This document shows positions 8,915 through 22,141 of a stretch of 64,000 bases of DNA, one piece after another. Numbering within the stretch: the stretch's first letter is position 1; every line of letters starts with the position of its first letter. The stretch covers positions 558,001 to 622,000 of the forward strand of contig JAXRKN010000033.1 of the NCBI GenBank assembly GCA_038502055.1, given 5' to 3'. Below the pieces are notes generated by a model that did not search any database, was not told the origin of the DNA, and was given only the letters and a program-made list of their open reading frames with translations. The position numbers and the translations under genes were made by a program. This stretch comes from Tanytarsus gracilentus. Its lineage: Eukaryota; Arthropoda; Insecta; Diptera; Chironomidae.

Positions 8915-9777
8915 GCAAAAAAAAGTGATGAAAACAAATTCGAAAGATTAGCATGGAAATAAATATTCATTTTTGCGCGAAAATTTCACTTTAATCTCGA
9001 CACATTTGTAAGGATTTTCACATAAAGTCAAGGTTGACCTTTTAAGGGTGAAAAAACATGTCTCCAATTATGAATATTGCAACTGCAGAGTGGGAGCCGC
9101 GGGATCAAAATGTTCTCGAAACCGTCAATTCTTCGTGAATACTAATAATTTTTTAATGAGTACTCAAATTTGACTTAATTTGGCAATTAAAAGTAATTGA
9201 GGTGTTCGTCATGTTAAAAAGTGCTCTTTAAAATTTTTAAAAATTTAAATGATGAAGTGGTAAAATTCCACGTGTTTTCTATTAAAAATTTACACCGAAA
9301 AATTTGTCCTATAAATTCCAATATGACTTTAGCGAACATTCCTTAAATGGATATTTTTTGTAGGTCGTTGAGAAAGAAGGTGAAATAAATTTTAATCACA
9401 GGTCAAAAATTCTCTTTAACTTTCATCTCATAATAAATCGCAATTAAGGAGCAAACATCTTTTTTATCCCTCGTATATACACGAAAAGAAAATTCTTTTC
9501 AATTCTTAAAATCGAATTAGTGAAAATTTTCTTAACAGCTTCATCATCATCATTACAACGCTTTAGAAAACGCTCCAACGGTTAAATAATAGAAATTTTA
9601 AGTATTAATCAAATTAATGGATCCAATTAAGTCATTATTTAATGAATCGATGAACTTTGTTTCCAATTTTCGCTCTCTTGCCTTAATCATTTAAATTAAC
9701 ATCAATTTTATTAGCCTGATAACCTTAAAAGCTAATTTTTATGGGGGTGAAATATTGGCGTGAGGATTAAGGTTTTT
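8915..9777. other. Upstream region of dimm, no gene seen
   Basis: AT-rich, presumably upstream intron or promoter of the bHLH gene. No coding exon, RNA or repeat recognised. Confidence 0.5.
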
Positions 9778-10560
9778 TAGCGTAACCCACAAAGTGGTGT
9801 AACGCTTATATGCTCGTGATTCCGTCCGTCCGTCCGTCCGTCCGTCCGTCCGTCCGTCCGTCTGCACAAGCGAGATCTCGGTCCCTGGACCAGCTAGAGA
9901 CTTCTAGTTTTCGCCAGATGGTAGCTCTTAGGGTCTATATGTGCAGGCACTGACTATTTTTTGAGTCATGACCTATGGTCGTGCCATGGACGGCCATAAC
10001 GTCCATTTTTCATACAAATTTTCTCTTATATGGCTAGTGGGTATCGTTGAACTCGTGATTGGACCAGAAATCGATTGGATTGATTCGTAACTTGACCAGG
10101 AATCGATTGACATACATGATTTTTTGAGTCGTGACCCATGGTCGTGCCACAGACAGCCAAAATGTCCATTTTTCAGAACTATGGCTTCATGGGTATCGTT
10201 GAACTCGTGATTGGACCAGGAAACGATTGATTTTTTTTTTCCTCTGGGGTAGTGCGGGAAATTCTTTTTTGTTTCTGGGTTTTGTCGTGTTGGGGTGATG
10301 GCTTGATGATTTTTGTGTGTCCTTGGCGGCCGTGTGCCGGCAGCCTATTCCATTTTTCGAACTTGGTTTCTGGGTTCGTTGAACTCGTGTTGGCCAGGAA
10401 TCTATTGACATAGATGATTTTTGAGGAATGGTCGAACAGGACTGCCACGGACAGCCAAAGTGTCCGGATTGACTTAAACTCATTTTTTATTCACTTTATT
10501 TTTAAACACTGATCTGTTACAAGTGGGTTACGCGGCAACACCCACGTGTGGGTTTTGAAA
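9778..10560. mobile_element. Non-autonomous repeat element with CCGT tract (copy 1)
   Basis: A roughly 780-bp block of higher GC than its surroundings. The left end reads TAGCGTAACCCACAAAGTGG and the right end GTGGGTTACGCGGCAAC followed by CCCACGTGTGGGTTTTG, so GCGTAACCCAC occurs inverted at both ends. Inside are a (CCGT)n microsatellite near 9826-9862 and a diverged internal repeat: GGTATCGTTGAACTCGTG recurs near 10030 and 10193, and TGACC.ATGGTCGTGCCA near 9967 and 10133. A second, internally shortened copy lies at 19482-19661 on the other strand, proving dispersal. No transposase; a 98-codon minus frame inside is not recognisable. Probably a MITE or foldback-like DNA element; family and target-site duplication unresolved. 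Confidence 0.7.
9826..9862. repeat. CCGT tetranucleotide microsatellite
   Basis: About nine tandem CCGT units inside the mobile element. The second copy of the element keeps only about two units (GGACGGACGG on its strand), so the tract varies between copies. Confidence 0.9.
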
Positions 10561-13500
10561 CATTTTTAATTCTGAGAGGGAAAAAAATTTAATTAAATAT
10601 TTCTTCGTAAAAGTGTGTCATCATTTTAAAAGATTTCAAAATTTTTAGATTAAATTCTTTAAAGAAATTTAGAAACTTTATTTTAAAAAAATTTACCACA
10701 ATCTTAACCGCTAAATTAAATTCCACAACTTTACTAAAGCTTAAAGTGCTCTTGAAAGGAAAATTTGATGCCGTGCACCACGAATGAATGTGCGAAAAGC
10801 TGTGGAATGAGTTGAAAATCTTGCGTACGAGTAATTAATCACCACTTGATTAAATATCACCTTTATATGCGAGCTATTTTTATGCTCACACGAAATTTTC
10901 TCGAAACAAAGTTATGAATTAAAAGCTTTTTCGCTAATTTTTGAATGGCTTATTATTAGCTCTTTGATGAGAATTTTTCGAGATTTTTTAAAGGTATTTA
11001 AAATGACACACGGAAGGAACAAATGTAATGCAATATCCTCAAGTTGGACCTATTTTAATGATTTATACACCCACCGAAAAACATTCATCTTGTTTGTAAC
11101 ACAAGAACCATCTAATCTCACCCTGGCAGCAAAATTTTAGAACCTCCATAAAATTTAAGTTGAAAAAATTAAAAAATGTTACTTTAGAAAAATTCAAATT
11201 TTAATCTCGAAAAAAACTTTATGTTTTTATTTTATCAAATTTTTAATTTTAAATTTTAATATTTTCCGGCAAATTGAGCTTTTGCAAACAGGGCAAAAGG
11301 AGCGAAGAACCTTTTTTCGCCAAGACGCGCACGGTGGCAGGAAAAAATAAAAATTTACAGCAACATATTGCATATAAAAGGGCAAACTTAACGACGAAGG
11401 ATAATGTTTTTCCTTTTTTTTTGCCAAAAAATACTTTTAACTTGATTTTAAAAAGGAAAGAAAGCACTTCCTATTTTTTTATTTTTTCCACTTTTCACAC
11501 AAATTTAAATTTATTTTTATTGTTCTTCTTTTTACAAATTAAATGAAGAAAAGGAAAAGTTTTGTTAATTTTTCTTTGGAAGTAGTTGGAAAATATTTTT
11601 ATGTCATGCTGTGGAAATGCTTCATGATGTTTTGAGGTATTTAAGGGTGTAATATCATAAGAATTGATATCAGTTTAGAAGGAAATAGAATTTGAAGTTT
11701 TAACAGAAATTTGATTTTTTAATAAACATTTTAAAATAGTTGAAAATAATTTTTGATTACAAAATTTTGCTCAAAGTCTTAAAAGATTAAATAAATTCTA
11801 AAAACTTTCGCTCATCACAAAATCACTCCATGACAAGTTGACGAAATAAACGAAGCAATAATGTGTCGAATGATACACGAGAGAATAAAAGCATCATGTT
11901 GAACATTCAACAGTATTATATTGGGAATGATAGTTCAACATTTTAATTTCACACATCCATGGTATTCTATCAATCACGAGACTGTCATTTGAATCATTGC
12001 GCCCTTACCTTTTATCTTGATTGATGAATCAATCTTTTAAATTCAAATTCACAAATAGATGTCAATGATGGGCGAAAAGGAGAGATGAAATTATTTTGTG
12101 TTTTTTTACCTTTTTAATTTTCCTTTACAAATTGATTTTTTTAACACACCAAAGTTCAAGAAATTTTTTTTTATTTTTTTTTGATCGTAAAAGTTTTAAA
12201 GACACCACTCAAAAGTTTATGTTTTTCTCTCGCTCATTGTTATTCTAAAATACTATTGCACTTTTCTTAGAGTTGAGGTCAAATCCATTCTTTATCGTTC
12301 TCCACATTGCACAGCGGCAAAAAATGATTCAACAAGTGTTTTTGAATCTTTTCAACATGATGAACACGTTCTCGAGTTTTGATTGCACGCAAAACTTTTT
12401 TCTTCCTTGCTTATCTTTAATTTCAGAGATTTTTTATTTGTTTTATTTTTTCACTTCTTGTTGTTCATGTTTAATTACACTTATAGATGAGCTTTGAGGA
12501 ATGAATAAAATTTTATTAAATTTAAAAAAGTTATTTTAAAAACTAAAATTGTTTGAACTTTTTTAAGTCAAAGGTTCCTCATCCACTTATTAAAATTGTT
12601 AAAGGTAATTTTTTTTTCGGGTTACAATTTTTTTTATCGCTCAAAAAAGTGATTGTGGAAAATTCAGCACGTTTAATGTTTCAATGCGTCACTAAAAGTA
12701 TATTTTTTTATCACTTGCTTATCGAAATTATTAGTGGCGCGTTATCTCGTGAATTTCACCCCGCTTTAGTGTCTAGAGAGTGTGTCAACAGTCAACATAC
12801 TAAATTTATGCGATTTTCTTCTTTTTCACGTCACTTCACCTCAAAGCCATAATAATATTTTTTTGCTTTCAATTTATCTTTAATGGATAATTTCTTAAAA
12901 TGCACACACGAGTAAATCTAGAAACTAATGAATCGTGTGCAGATGAAAGGCGTCTGAATCCTGGAGAGCCTCGATGTTGAATGAGAAACCTGTTGTGTTT
13001 TTCCGATAAAATACTTAGTAAATAATGTCGCGCTTGTACACGAAAAAACTTTCTCTCACTCTCTACTTTCATACAGCTCTCGCAGTCGATACTGTGTTGT
13101 GTTGTGCGAAAGAAAAGCAGATGGAAAAGCCGAAGAGATTATTTTTCCTCGTGCGTCGAAGCACTGCAAGAAGTTTGTTGGAGAAATTTGAAAATTAACT
13201 GAAATTTGCGATTTTTTAAAATAAGTTTTTATTTGTTTTAACAAATTAAGATTTTAGTAATAAAATTTGTTAGAAATTTTCCCTCAGTGTTGAGGGTAGA
13301 ATAGAATTTTCCTTTTCTCTCCCTCTCGCTCTCTCAAAAGAGCATAATACGGTTATCTCCGTAACGAGATACATTACTGCCATTATTCGTTTTTGTTCGG
13401 CTGGTGAAAGCAAGAATCTGTTGCATGGTAAAGCGGCAATCTGTTGCTTCGTCGGTTTGCTTGTTTAGTTGTATTTTTTTAGGATCCTCTTTTTTCCGAT

Positions 13501-16500
13501 GTGACGTTTTCACTTTTCATTGACTGTTATTCTCCTTTTTTTGCTGCGCTCATACGTCCTCGCTCTCGCACTCACTCACTCGCTATTCAAATTCATTCAT
13601 TCATAAAACCTTTTGGTCGCATCATAATAAATTAATAATAAGGATGAATCTTCCGATATTTTTCGGAGGGCGATGACACGTGGGAAGAAGAGATTTGCTG
13701 CTGAAATAAATGAGATAAAAAATTGTGATCGTGAAATGTCACAAAAGACGTTTGAAAAATGAACTTTAAATTTGATGGTTTTTATTTAGTTTTTAAATTT
13801 ATTCAAGATTTTTTACACTTCATTTAGTTTAAAAAAATCCCAAACTCACCATTCACAGAAAAAATTATGCAAATAGTGCTCTTTTCAGTTATGCTTTGTC
13901 ATTCTCGAGAATCTTGAGTAAGGAATAAAAAAAGAATTGAAAAGAACTTGACTTAATATTTATTGAGAGCATTTTAAAGTTGCCCTAAAGAAAGGAGCTA
14001 CGGAGGAATAATTGATCACGTTGTTTTAAAGTTGAGGTTTTTCACTCGAATGCATCACAAAATGGTTCAACAATTTCCTTCAATTTTAGTTTGAACTCAA
14101 TGGAGTTTTATTACAGATTCGTGGAGGTATTTTTGGATTTCAAATAAAATGCAAATAGAGCTAATTTAATCAGAGTGAAAAGTGAGAAGCTTTTCGGTTG
14201 TTTGCATGTGTTTCACATTTTGAGGTGCGAAAATTCCTTAAAGTTTTCAAACACACCCTTTGAGCATTCAGAATTGATTAATTTTATGAAGGGGTTGGAG
14301 GAAGTTTTACACACTTTTGCAAACACCCACTCATCAAGTTTTTTGTTGGCTTCTGGGTATGAACTTTAAACAAATGAAAATAAAATCAAATTATGTTCAA
14401 TTGTTTGAATAAAGCTGAAAATTTCATTCATATTTTTTTTTTGGAATTAATCAAACGAACTTTATTAGTCACTCACCAGAATCAACAGTTAATCTTTAAT
14501 TATCGAAGCCGACGCTTCTAATTGAACAACAAATTAAGAATTTCTTTTATTATTACTGTTGTGAACCATTTCATCAACATCGCATCCTTTACACTCTATT
14601 TTTATCCACCATTCTCACTCCCCTTCGACCTCATTCACACCACCATAATCATGCACATTACATTATTTTTTTTCCGCACTTGAAACCCTACAATGTAAAA
14701 AAAATAAAGAGTGGATGATAATAATAAGGGCTTTGTCAACATACAGTCAGTCACAGCTAACAAAAGTCGTAGTTTTTTCATTTTACTCTTCTTCTTTGGC
14801 TTGATTCATGACGATGTGTGTGATAATGGTTTGTGTTTATCGACACTTTACTTCATGCTCACATTGGATTACACTAATATGAGCAACGGATTGTATAAAG
14901 TAGGGTCAAACTGAGAAGGTTTTCTGCTTTTACATCAAGTAAACATTTGATTTGATTTTTTTTATTCAAATTAAATTTAATTTAAATATTTTTAGCTTCA
15001 ATAACTTGATAAACCTCTATTTAATTTAGAACTTCATCAAGTGCCAGAAGTTCCCCATCCTCGTGTCAATAATGAAGCAGCAAGAGAGCAAAAGAGCTTC
15101 GCATGGCGCACGATGTTAATATTATATAATTTAAGAGTATAAAATGAGACTAAATGAACAAGTAACAAGTCCGTTCGAGGCGTCACTCGGGCGTCAATTT
15201 GACAATTTTTCTCGATTTTCTTCACTCTCTCTCTCCTCTCATTTAGATTTATTGTGAAAGTGCTTCACAGCTGCATGTTTTCTTCCTCTCCAAACATATT
15301 TCATTTCGGCAATGGATCCTATCGACTTTTGCACTGTTTCCACGCACTCACATGAAAACAACAAAAACATTTTTTTCGCAATAAATTTCTTAACAAAAAA
15401 ATGATGATGAAAAATTCTTCTTTAATCCTTTCCGTGTTATCTTTTGTCAACCAGTTACTGTTCTCAATGCCAAACGCACACATAAAAAATCCCATTCTCA
15501 CTTTAAAGAGCTCGTGCGTGTGTGTTTAAACAGCGAAGAAGAAAAAAGATCAAATCAAATCAAATGAGATGCGATGGAGTGAGAAATATTTTGCCAATGG
15601 CTGGTTCGGTGCGACAACGGGATGAGAGCAATCAATAGTGAAACTTTATAGCGATTTGATGCTGAAAGGGAAGAAAAATATTATTCCCACATTGCGATGT
15701 AACATTGAAATATGAGCACAAGAGTCAGTGTAAAGGAAAGAAAATATTAAATTCATTTTTTTATTGTCCGAACGAGGTATTTCTATAAATTGCATTAAAT
15801 TTTCGGAATTAATAAAATTTAAAAATACCAAAATTGTCATTAAATATATTAAATTTCAACATAATTCAACTCTCGACGTTGTAAGTTGAAGCTTTAACCG
15901 AAAAAAGAAATCTGCAATCAATTTTTGTTGGCCACTCGCAAATTCCCTCATGGCCGGCCAAAGAGAAGTTATTGACTATCGTCGTTCATAATTGGAGTCA
16001 ATTTAATTTTCCTCCAGTTTGATACTCTCCCATGTGAAATGGTGGGAAGCTAATAGAAGTTAAGGCAAAGATATTAAACTTTGGTTTCATTTTAATGAGA
16101 TTTTTCCTTCTTCGATGGTGGCGAAAAAAATATATATAAACGAGAGAAATATAATATGAGCTGCTCATCGCATCGCACATGATGAATTATTAATATCGCC
16201 TCATATGCAAACACACATATATCCTTTCGCAAGTTCTTTATTTTCTTATTTTTTTAAGGGTGCGAAGAAAAAAGTTTTAAATTAAGATTTAACTTTCATG
16301 GTGTCAAGGAGAGTGAAGGGAGATTTTTTTAAAAAAATTAATAATTTTTAAATAATTTTCAATGTCATTAATTTCAAATATTTTTTACACTCCATTAACC
16401 ATTTCCTTCCCCTTCTTATTTATGAGTTCAATAAAAATGCAATTTAAGTTGATGATCCACATAAAGTTGCATCAGTAGGATATTTTTCTTCCAAGTTTAA

Positions 16501-18015
16501 TTGCATTAAAATTCTCATAAATTTCTCACACTCATCAGCAAAAAAAATGATGAAAGCAATAATTCTTATTCATGCGTAATACATCTTAAAAATATGTCAT
16601 TGCACGCGCGCGATAGGAAAATTGAGGAGTGTGAGAGGAGAAAGAGGAAAAACGAAGAAAAATTTGCATGCCCACAGAAGCGCCCCCGATGATAAGTAAA
16701 ATAAATGTGATTTGACAAGAGATTTTTTTCTTCGCAGAAGATTCATCTATATTCTAAATCTCACCAGCACCCAGAGAAAGAGAAGAAAAATAATTACATT
16801 TTGAATCAAAATTTGGTTTAGTAAATTTTTTGACAAACTCTATAGCAGCATCAGTGATGTGGTGTATGCTAAAAATGTTTTTTTTTATAGAAAATTGAGT
16901 AAACGTCATTCAAACCATAAATTATTTTTTCATATTTATTTTCCAGCGTAGAAGAGTCATGATGTTGTTACGGAGGATGGTGATGGATTTGTTGTTGTCG
17001 AATCTGTTGCTTGCGTGCCTGTTGACGCCCATTTATGTCACAAGTGTGGTCTCAAGGCGAGTCGCTGATTAGAATTTTTGATTTTTATTTTCCGAGAGCA
17101 AAAAAAAATAAAAATCTCGAATAAATTAATAAGGGATAAAAGTTTAAAAATAACTTTTCAGAAAATTTTACACCCCAGCGCGTACAGAAGCTTCCAGCAA
17201 TTTTGAGATTTTATTACCGAATTTGGAATTTACTTTCTTTTTTGACCGTCTGTAACAGTAAATTTAATTTGAGGATCTTTTTATGCTCTTTTAAATTCCC
17301 AAGCAAATTCAATTTATCTCAAAACATTTTTAAAAATATTTCAATGATAAAAGTATTTTTTGATTAAATCTAATTTAATTCTTTTTGTTTTGTCTCTCTC
17401 ACACCGCACTGTTGAAATATCTTGGAGCATAGTTAGTGTACAACACAGCTAGTTAACTGTGACATAAATTACACTTCCAAGTGAATGTCATGCTCAAATA
17501 GTTACATCTGTATTGCAATACATGTGCGAGTGAAATTTCTCGAAATAGCATTCAGTCATTCTTCGAGTCCTGCTGATGACGACATGACCGACGACTATAC
17601 GAACTTATTTATTTTTTTTCTACCGTAAGCAGCCTCCAAGAAACGAAAAACGCAACGGGAAGTAACTCAATTTATTTATATCCAATGGCCAGAGCGTTTC
17701 AGATTGTTCTCAGCTACATTTATGGTCAGACTTAGACATTAATTAACGCAAAGTATTTGCACAGTACTTTAATTTTATTACACTACATCATGTTGGTTCC
17801 ATTACATTAATTTCAGTCTCGTACAAATGGAATCTTAACAATTATAAAATTGTGTTAAAATCAAAAGGATACGAATGCCAACATGAGATATAAAATTATA
17901 AGATCACGTTAAATTGAAAGTTTTTTTTTAATTTTATGATCACTGATACTTTATTCAGAAATTTTTCAACGGGGGTTACAAGTCAAAGCGGAGCTGTTTG
18001 CAGACCCACCTTGTT
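10561..18015. other. 7.4-kb gene-poor region
   Basis: AT-rich non-coding DNA between the mobile element and the P450 gene. Many short open frames are low-complexity Phe/Lys/Leu runs without splice context. A GC-richer island at 12880-13640 contains CT-rich and GAG-rich strings that could be a promoter or 5' exon, but I cannot define one. One exon-like segment at about 16947-17056 is listed separately. Confidence 0.5.
16947..17056 (+). other. Possible isolated exon
   Basis: A roughly 110-bp island of balanced base composition in very AT-rich DNA, preceded by a strong acceptor (TTTATTTTCCAG) and followed by AAG/GCGAGT, which could be a GC donor. Two plus frames are open across most of it: one gives MMLLRRMVMDLLLSNLLLAC, the other DVVTEDGDGFVVVESVACV with a CHKCG motif and a stop. 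No family recognised; host gene unknown. It could equally be a non-coding exon. Confidence 0.22.
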
Positions 18016-19974
18016 TTAATTAGAATCAATAAATTTAAATTTTAAATCGGAAATTGGTATGTTAACGAATAAGTTCTTGATTTTTATGTCAGGGTGATGC
18101 CATTCAATTTTGTAATTCCTAACAATGTTTGCAATGACAATTTCCATCTCAAGGTCTGCAATTCTTTTACCAATGCCTAGAATTTTTGAATTTAAGATTT
18201 TAAAATTGACATAAAATAATTATAGCAACTTACACATTCTTGATCCGAAACCGAAAGGTAAAAATGCGAAAGGATTCGCCGTTTTTGAATGAGGGCATGA
18301 AGGATCCGAATTTTCTCTCACCCACCGTTCAGGAATAAACTTTTCAGGTTGAGGATATTGCTTTGGGTTCATTGTTTCAAAATGTACTGGCATCATAACC
18401 TCAGTACCACTTGGAATTTTGAATCCCGAAAGAACTGTGTCAGTTTGAAGTTTTCTTGAAGTCCCAGATGCAATTGGCATCATTCTGAAGGTCTCCTTAA
18501 TTACTGCTCGCAAATATGGCAAATTTTTCATGTTTTCGACTGAAAGTTTTGAATTTTTGTCTGGTAAAATTTTAATAATTTCATCTTGCAGTAATTTTTG
18601 CTTTTCTGGATTTTTAGCAAGGCTGTAAAGTATGTTCGTGACACCAACCGCAGTTGTGTCGACTCCCGCCAAAAGCATGTCACTTGCCATAACAATCGCC
18701 GCTTTTTTATCAACTTTGATTAACTTTCTCAAAATTCCATCTTCATAATTATCATTAGAAGGTTTGCTTTTATATTCTTCAATGGCTTCATCGATGTAAT
18801 GAATAATGATACTGAATTAAAAAATTTAAAAATTATTATTGTTTTGAAAAATGAATTCAAAACTATAGCGACTTACTTTGTCATGCGATCATAATTTTTT
18901 AGGAATTCCTTAAATTTTTTTGTTTCATAATATTTCCAAATTGAAGGCAGACCATCGTACACGTAGATTTTCTCAAGAAATATACGAATGCATTTAATGA
19001 GCTCTTCAGCTTTTTTATCCTTCGTCCCTCCACCGAGAATGTGCAAGCGATGTTCGAGTGCTACCGCACAAATCGACTCGAGCGACCACATGTTGATGTG
19101 ATTTTGAAAATCTGCTGGCATTTCGTTGTTGTTGTCGCGGAGAGTTTTTATTCTAAAACCAATTTAAATCAATCAAGTTAATTAAGAAATATTCAAACAT
19201 TTACAGTTGAACAAATTCCTTCGCGATTTCATCTACTTGCGAGCAATAAAGTTTCGCATTTTTCGGCTGCATCATGATGGGATTTACAATCGTCCTCATG
19301 TCTTGCCATTCTTTTCCATTTGATGAAATCAGTCCAACATTGTCCTTGTAAATTTCAGGACGTTTTTCCTTTCGATAGTAGGTCAGTGTTTCCACACTCC
19401 TTCGAAAAGGCCAGATGCCTTCATTTCTGAACACCTGCAATTAAATTGATTGTGCATCAAACACTTCAGATAAGATAAAAGTGTTTCAAAACCCACGCGA
19501 GGGTGTTGACGCGTGACCAATTGTATCAGATTATTTTTTAAAAATCAACTGAAGGAAAAAATTAGTTAAAGTCAATCCGGACATTTGGAAAATTACGAAA
19601 AATTTTTGGACGGACGGAAAGATGAGCATATCAGCGTTACATTTATTTGTGGGCTACGATAAAACGATAAACTGCAAACTTACTTTTTCAAAATCTTCTG
19701 CGTGATAACTGAAAAGTGTTGAAGGTCTTCCAAACATTGCAGGAAATTTTACAATACCACCGTATTTTTCATGAAGGATAGTATGAAATTCTTGGAATTC
19801 CATGCCATAAAACTGTCCTCCTGGCGCAAACCCTGTCAATACATTTAAAACTGTCAGCTTTGGAATGCTCTCAAAAGGTTTTGCGCTTTGAGGATCTTGA
19901 TTGATTAATTGCGTAGCAAAAAATCTGTTTGCTGTATAAAAACATTGTCGACTTAATATTTTGTTCGAAATCAT
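18016..19974 (-). CDS. Cytochrome P450, mitochondrial clan (CYP12-like)
   Basis: Haem-thiolate monooxygenase, expected in mitochondria and fed by adrenodoxin. Five exons on the minus strand: 19684-19974, 19205-19434, 18877-19152, 18234-18811 and 18016-18176, joining in frame to 511 residues, the normal length. The N-terminus (MISNKILSRQCFYTANRFFA) looks like a mitochondrial presequence rather than an ER anchor. Landmarks: WSLESICAVALEHRLH in the C/D-helix region, I-helix AGVDTT, K-helix KETFR (ExxR) and haem loop FGFGSRMCIGKR, with the Cys codon split by the last intron. All key residues are present, so the gene looks functional. CYP12 members often handle xenobiotics, but the substrate here is unknown. 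Intron 1 consists largely of a mobile-element copy. Confidence 0.93.
19482..19661. mobile_element. Internally deleted copy of the CCGT element (copy 2) in a P450 intron
   Basis: Inverted relative to copy 1. The left part TGTTTCAAAACCCAC and GTCAATCCGGACA match the right end of copy 1. The right part GGACGGACGG, GAGCATATCAGCGTTAC and TTTGTGGGCTACG matches its left end. The centre is missing (about 180 bp versus 780). It occupies nearly all of intron 1 of the P450 (19435-19683). Confidence 0.75.
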
Positions 19975-20046
19975 TTTGATGTACGGTGGTTTTTAATATT
20001 TGTTTATATTTGCTTTTTTTTTTTTTTTTTTATTTAATTTTTAAGA

Positions 20047-20083
<37 letters not shown>

Positions 20084-22141
20084 AAAGTCATAGAAAAATT
20101 TTTTATATTTTACTATTAACTTAAATTGATTTGTCATAATTATCTATTTATGATAATTATGTATTGTGCTTTATTTCTATTTGCAAATTTCCATTATTTT
20201 GTAAGATCTGTGACCAACACCGTGAGCGGTGTCAATATATAACTGAGAGACTTTTTTTCGCTTCTATCAAATTTATATGAAAGATAATTATCTGAAGTGA
20301 ATAAGTGAGATTGAAAGGAATTTTTTTGTCGCACAGCAAATGTTTTATCTTTTCTCTCTAAAGTGCGATCCCCCTAAGAAAATATTAACTTTCTCGGTCC
20401 ACATAAATATTAACTTTCCAAGTTTTTAGTGTTTCAGATTTATATGTTCAATTTCTCTTACTCTTTTCCACTTCAGAGAGATTTCGAATTTTTCTGTTTA
20501 TTTTTATTTTTTTTCTAATTTTAAAATTATTTATTTTCGTATCACTAAATTTAGTTCAATGATATTTATTTATTTTATCTGAACTGAAATTATTTTACAA
20601 ATTATTTTATATCACTTTTTGTTAATTGTTTGTTTGCTTTGTTCTGTAGGTGGGCAACTCATAGAGCCACCTATTCGTTAACAACAACAACAACTTGCAC
20701 ATGTCAAAAAAATTCAAATGCAAAGTCTGTTAAATTTCAAACATTTTCTTTAACTTTTTAATCATTTTAAAAAATTTTACACTCCATAAATAATTTTCAA
20801 TCGACTCGGGCGCAAGTGTGTGTAAAAATCAGATTACAAGTAGCAACAAAAAAACCACCTGATGCACTCAATTCGAAATCGAGTCACAATGCCATCAGCA
20901 GTAATTGGTGGAAAATTGAAAAAAATTAAATCACTCTTTTCAATACTCTGACGGCATTTAAAAGCAGCTGGGGTTGATTTTATTTTTTTTAAACTTTTTT
21001 TTTCGGTCGGAGAACGTAAAACTCATTTATGCTTTTGGCGACATTGTTCTGCAGACACGCTTCGACATCATCATCAACGCCACCATTAGCAACAAATTAA
21101 ACGTTTCAGAGTGTGAAGATAAAAAAATTAATCCATGGCAAAAATATAAGTCGACGAGGAGGGTTGAGAGAGAGAGAGAGATTGTGGGGGCGGTCAATAA
21201 TGAATGAAACATAACGCGATCAAATGTTAATGATTATGTAATGATGTAAGAAATGTGCGCAACTTGGTAATAATACTGTCGCCAGTGAGTCAATAAAGCA
21301 GGATAGAATAAAATTATACTTCTTTCACACTGATTTTAGAATGAAAGAGATATGGGTTGGATATAATTTTAGAGTGAATTATGTTCTCTAAATCGAAAAC
21401 TTGAATCTAACCTTAAAATTTATTCATTAATAAAAAATCTTTTTAATTTCTCTTTCAAGTTTCTTTTATTAGAGTCTCACTTATATAAAATATTTGATAG
21501 GAGGAAAACTTCATCGTTAACAAATAAATTATCATGTCTTTACAATAAATTTCTATAATAATAATAATAATTATCAGGAGTTACATCCAATCTTCTAAAA
21601 AGTCATCTCGAATATGATTCACGTTTTTTTTCGAGAATATTGAGCAGATGGCATGATATGTTTGTGACTTTTTATGTAACTTTGATATTTGCATGATTTT
21701 GACAAGGAGCTGCGATTGAATGCTGAATTTACATTTTATTTTCTTCTTTCCTTCCATTGCGCGCGTATTTTATCTCATTCCTCATAACTGTCTTCGGATG
21801 GTAATTGTGAAGAGCGATAGATATGGGAATGTGTGTGATTTAGATTTGATGATGCCTTCGAAATCAATGTTTTGCTAATAAATCGATAAAAGAAGATATG
21901 ATTATAAGATAAGCTGTTGCGTCATAACCACATGTATACACAAATAGGTTGTGATAAAACAATTTTCCCTGTTGGATGATGAGAAATTTTGATTCAAACA
22001 CAAAAATATATAGCGAAATGTCGTTCGTGCGTTGTTGTTAGAACTTGTCGATGAAATTTTTTTTGTAGTAGAAAAAAAACATAAAAGAGAGAAAGAAAAA
22101 ATATTTTTTTTTCATTGACGATCAAGTTGAGTGCAAATAAT
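19975..22141. other. Intergenic, poly-T tracts, no gene seen
   Basis: Upstream side of the P450. Long T homopolymers at about 20018-20078. No convincing exon; a short plus frame at 20974-21207 and its antisense shadow lack any support. Confidence 0.5.

Noticed and set aside
10179..10483. Overlapping 89- and 98-codon minus frames
   Set aside because: Lie inside the repeat element; no transposase-like features, and the start is lost in the second copy.
11227..11546. Several overlapping frames on both strands
   Set aside because: Low-complexity Lys/Phe translations in AT-rich DNA.
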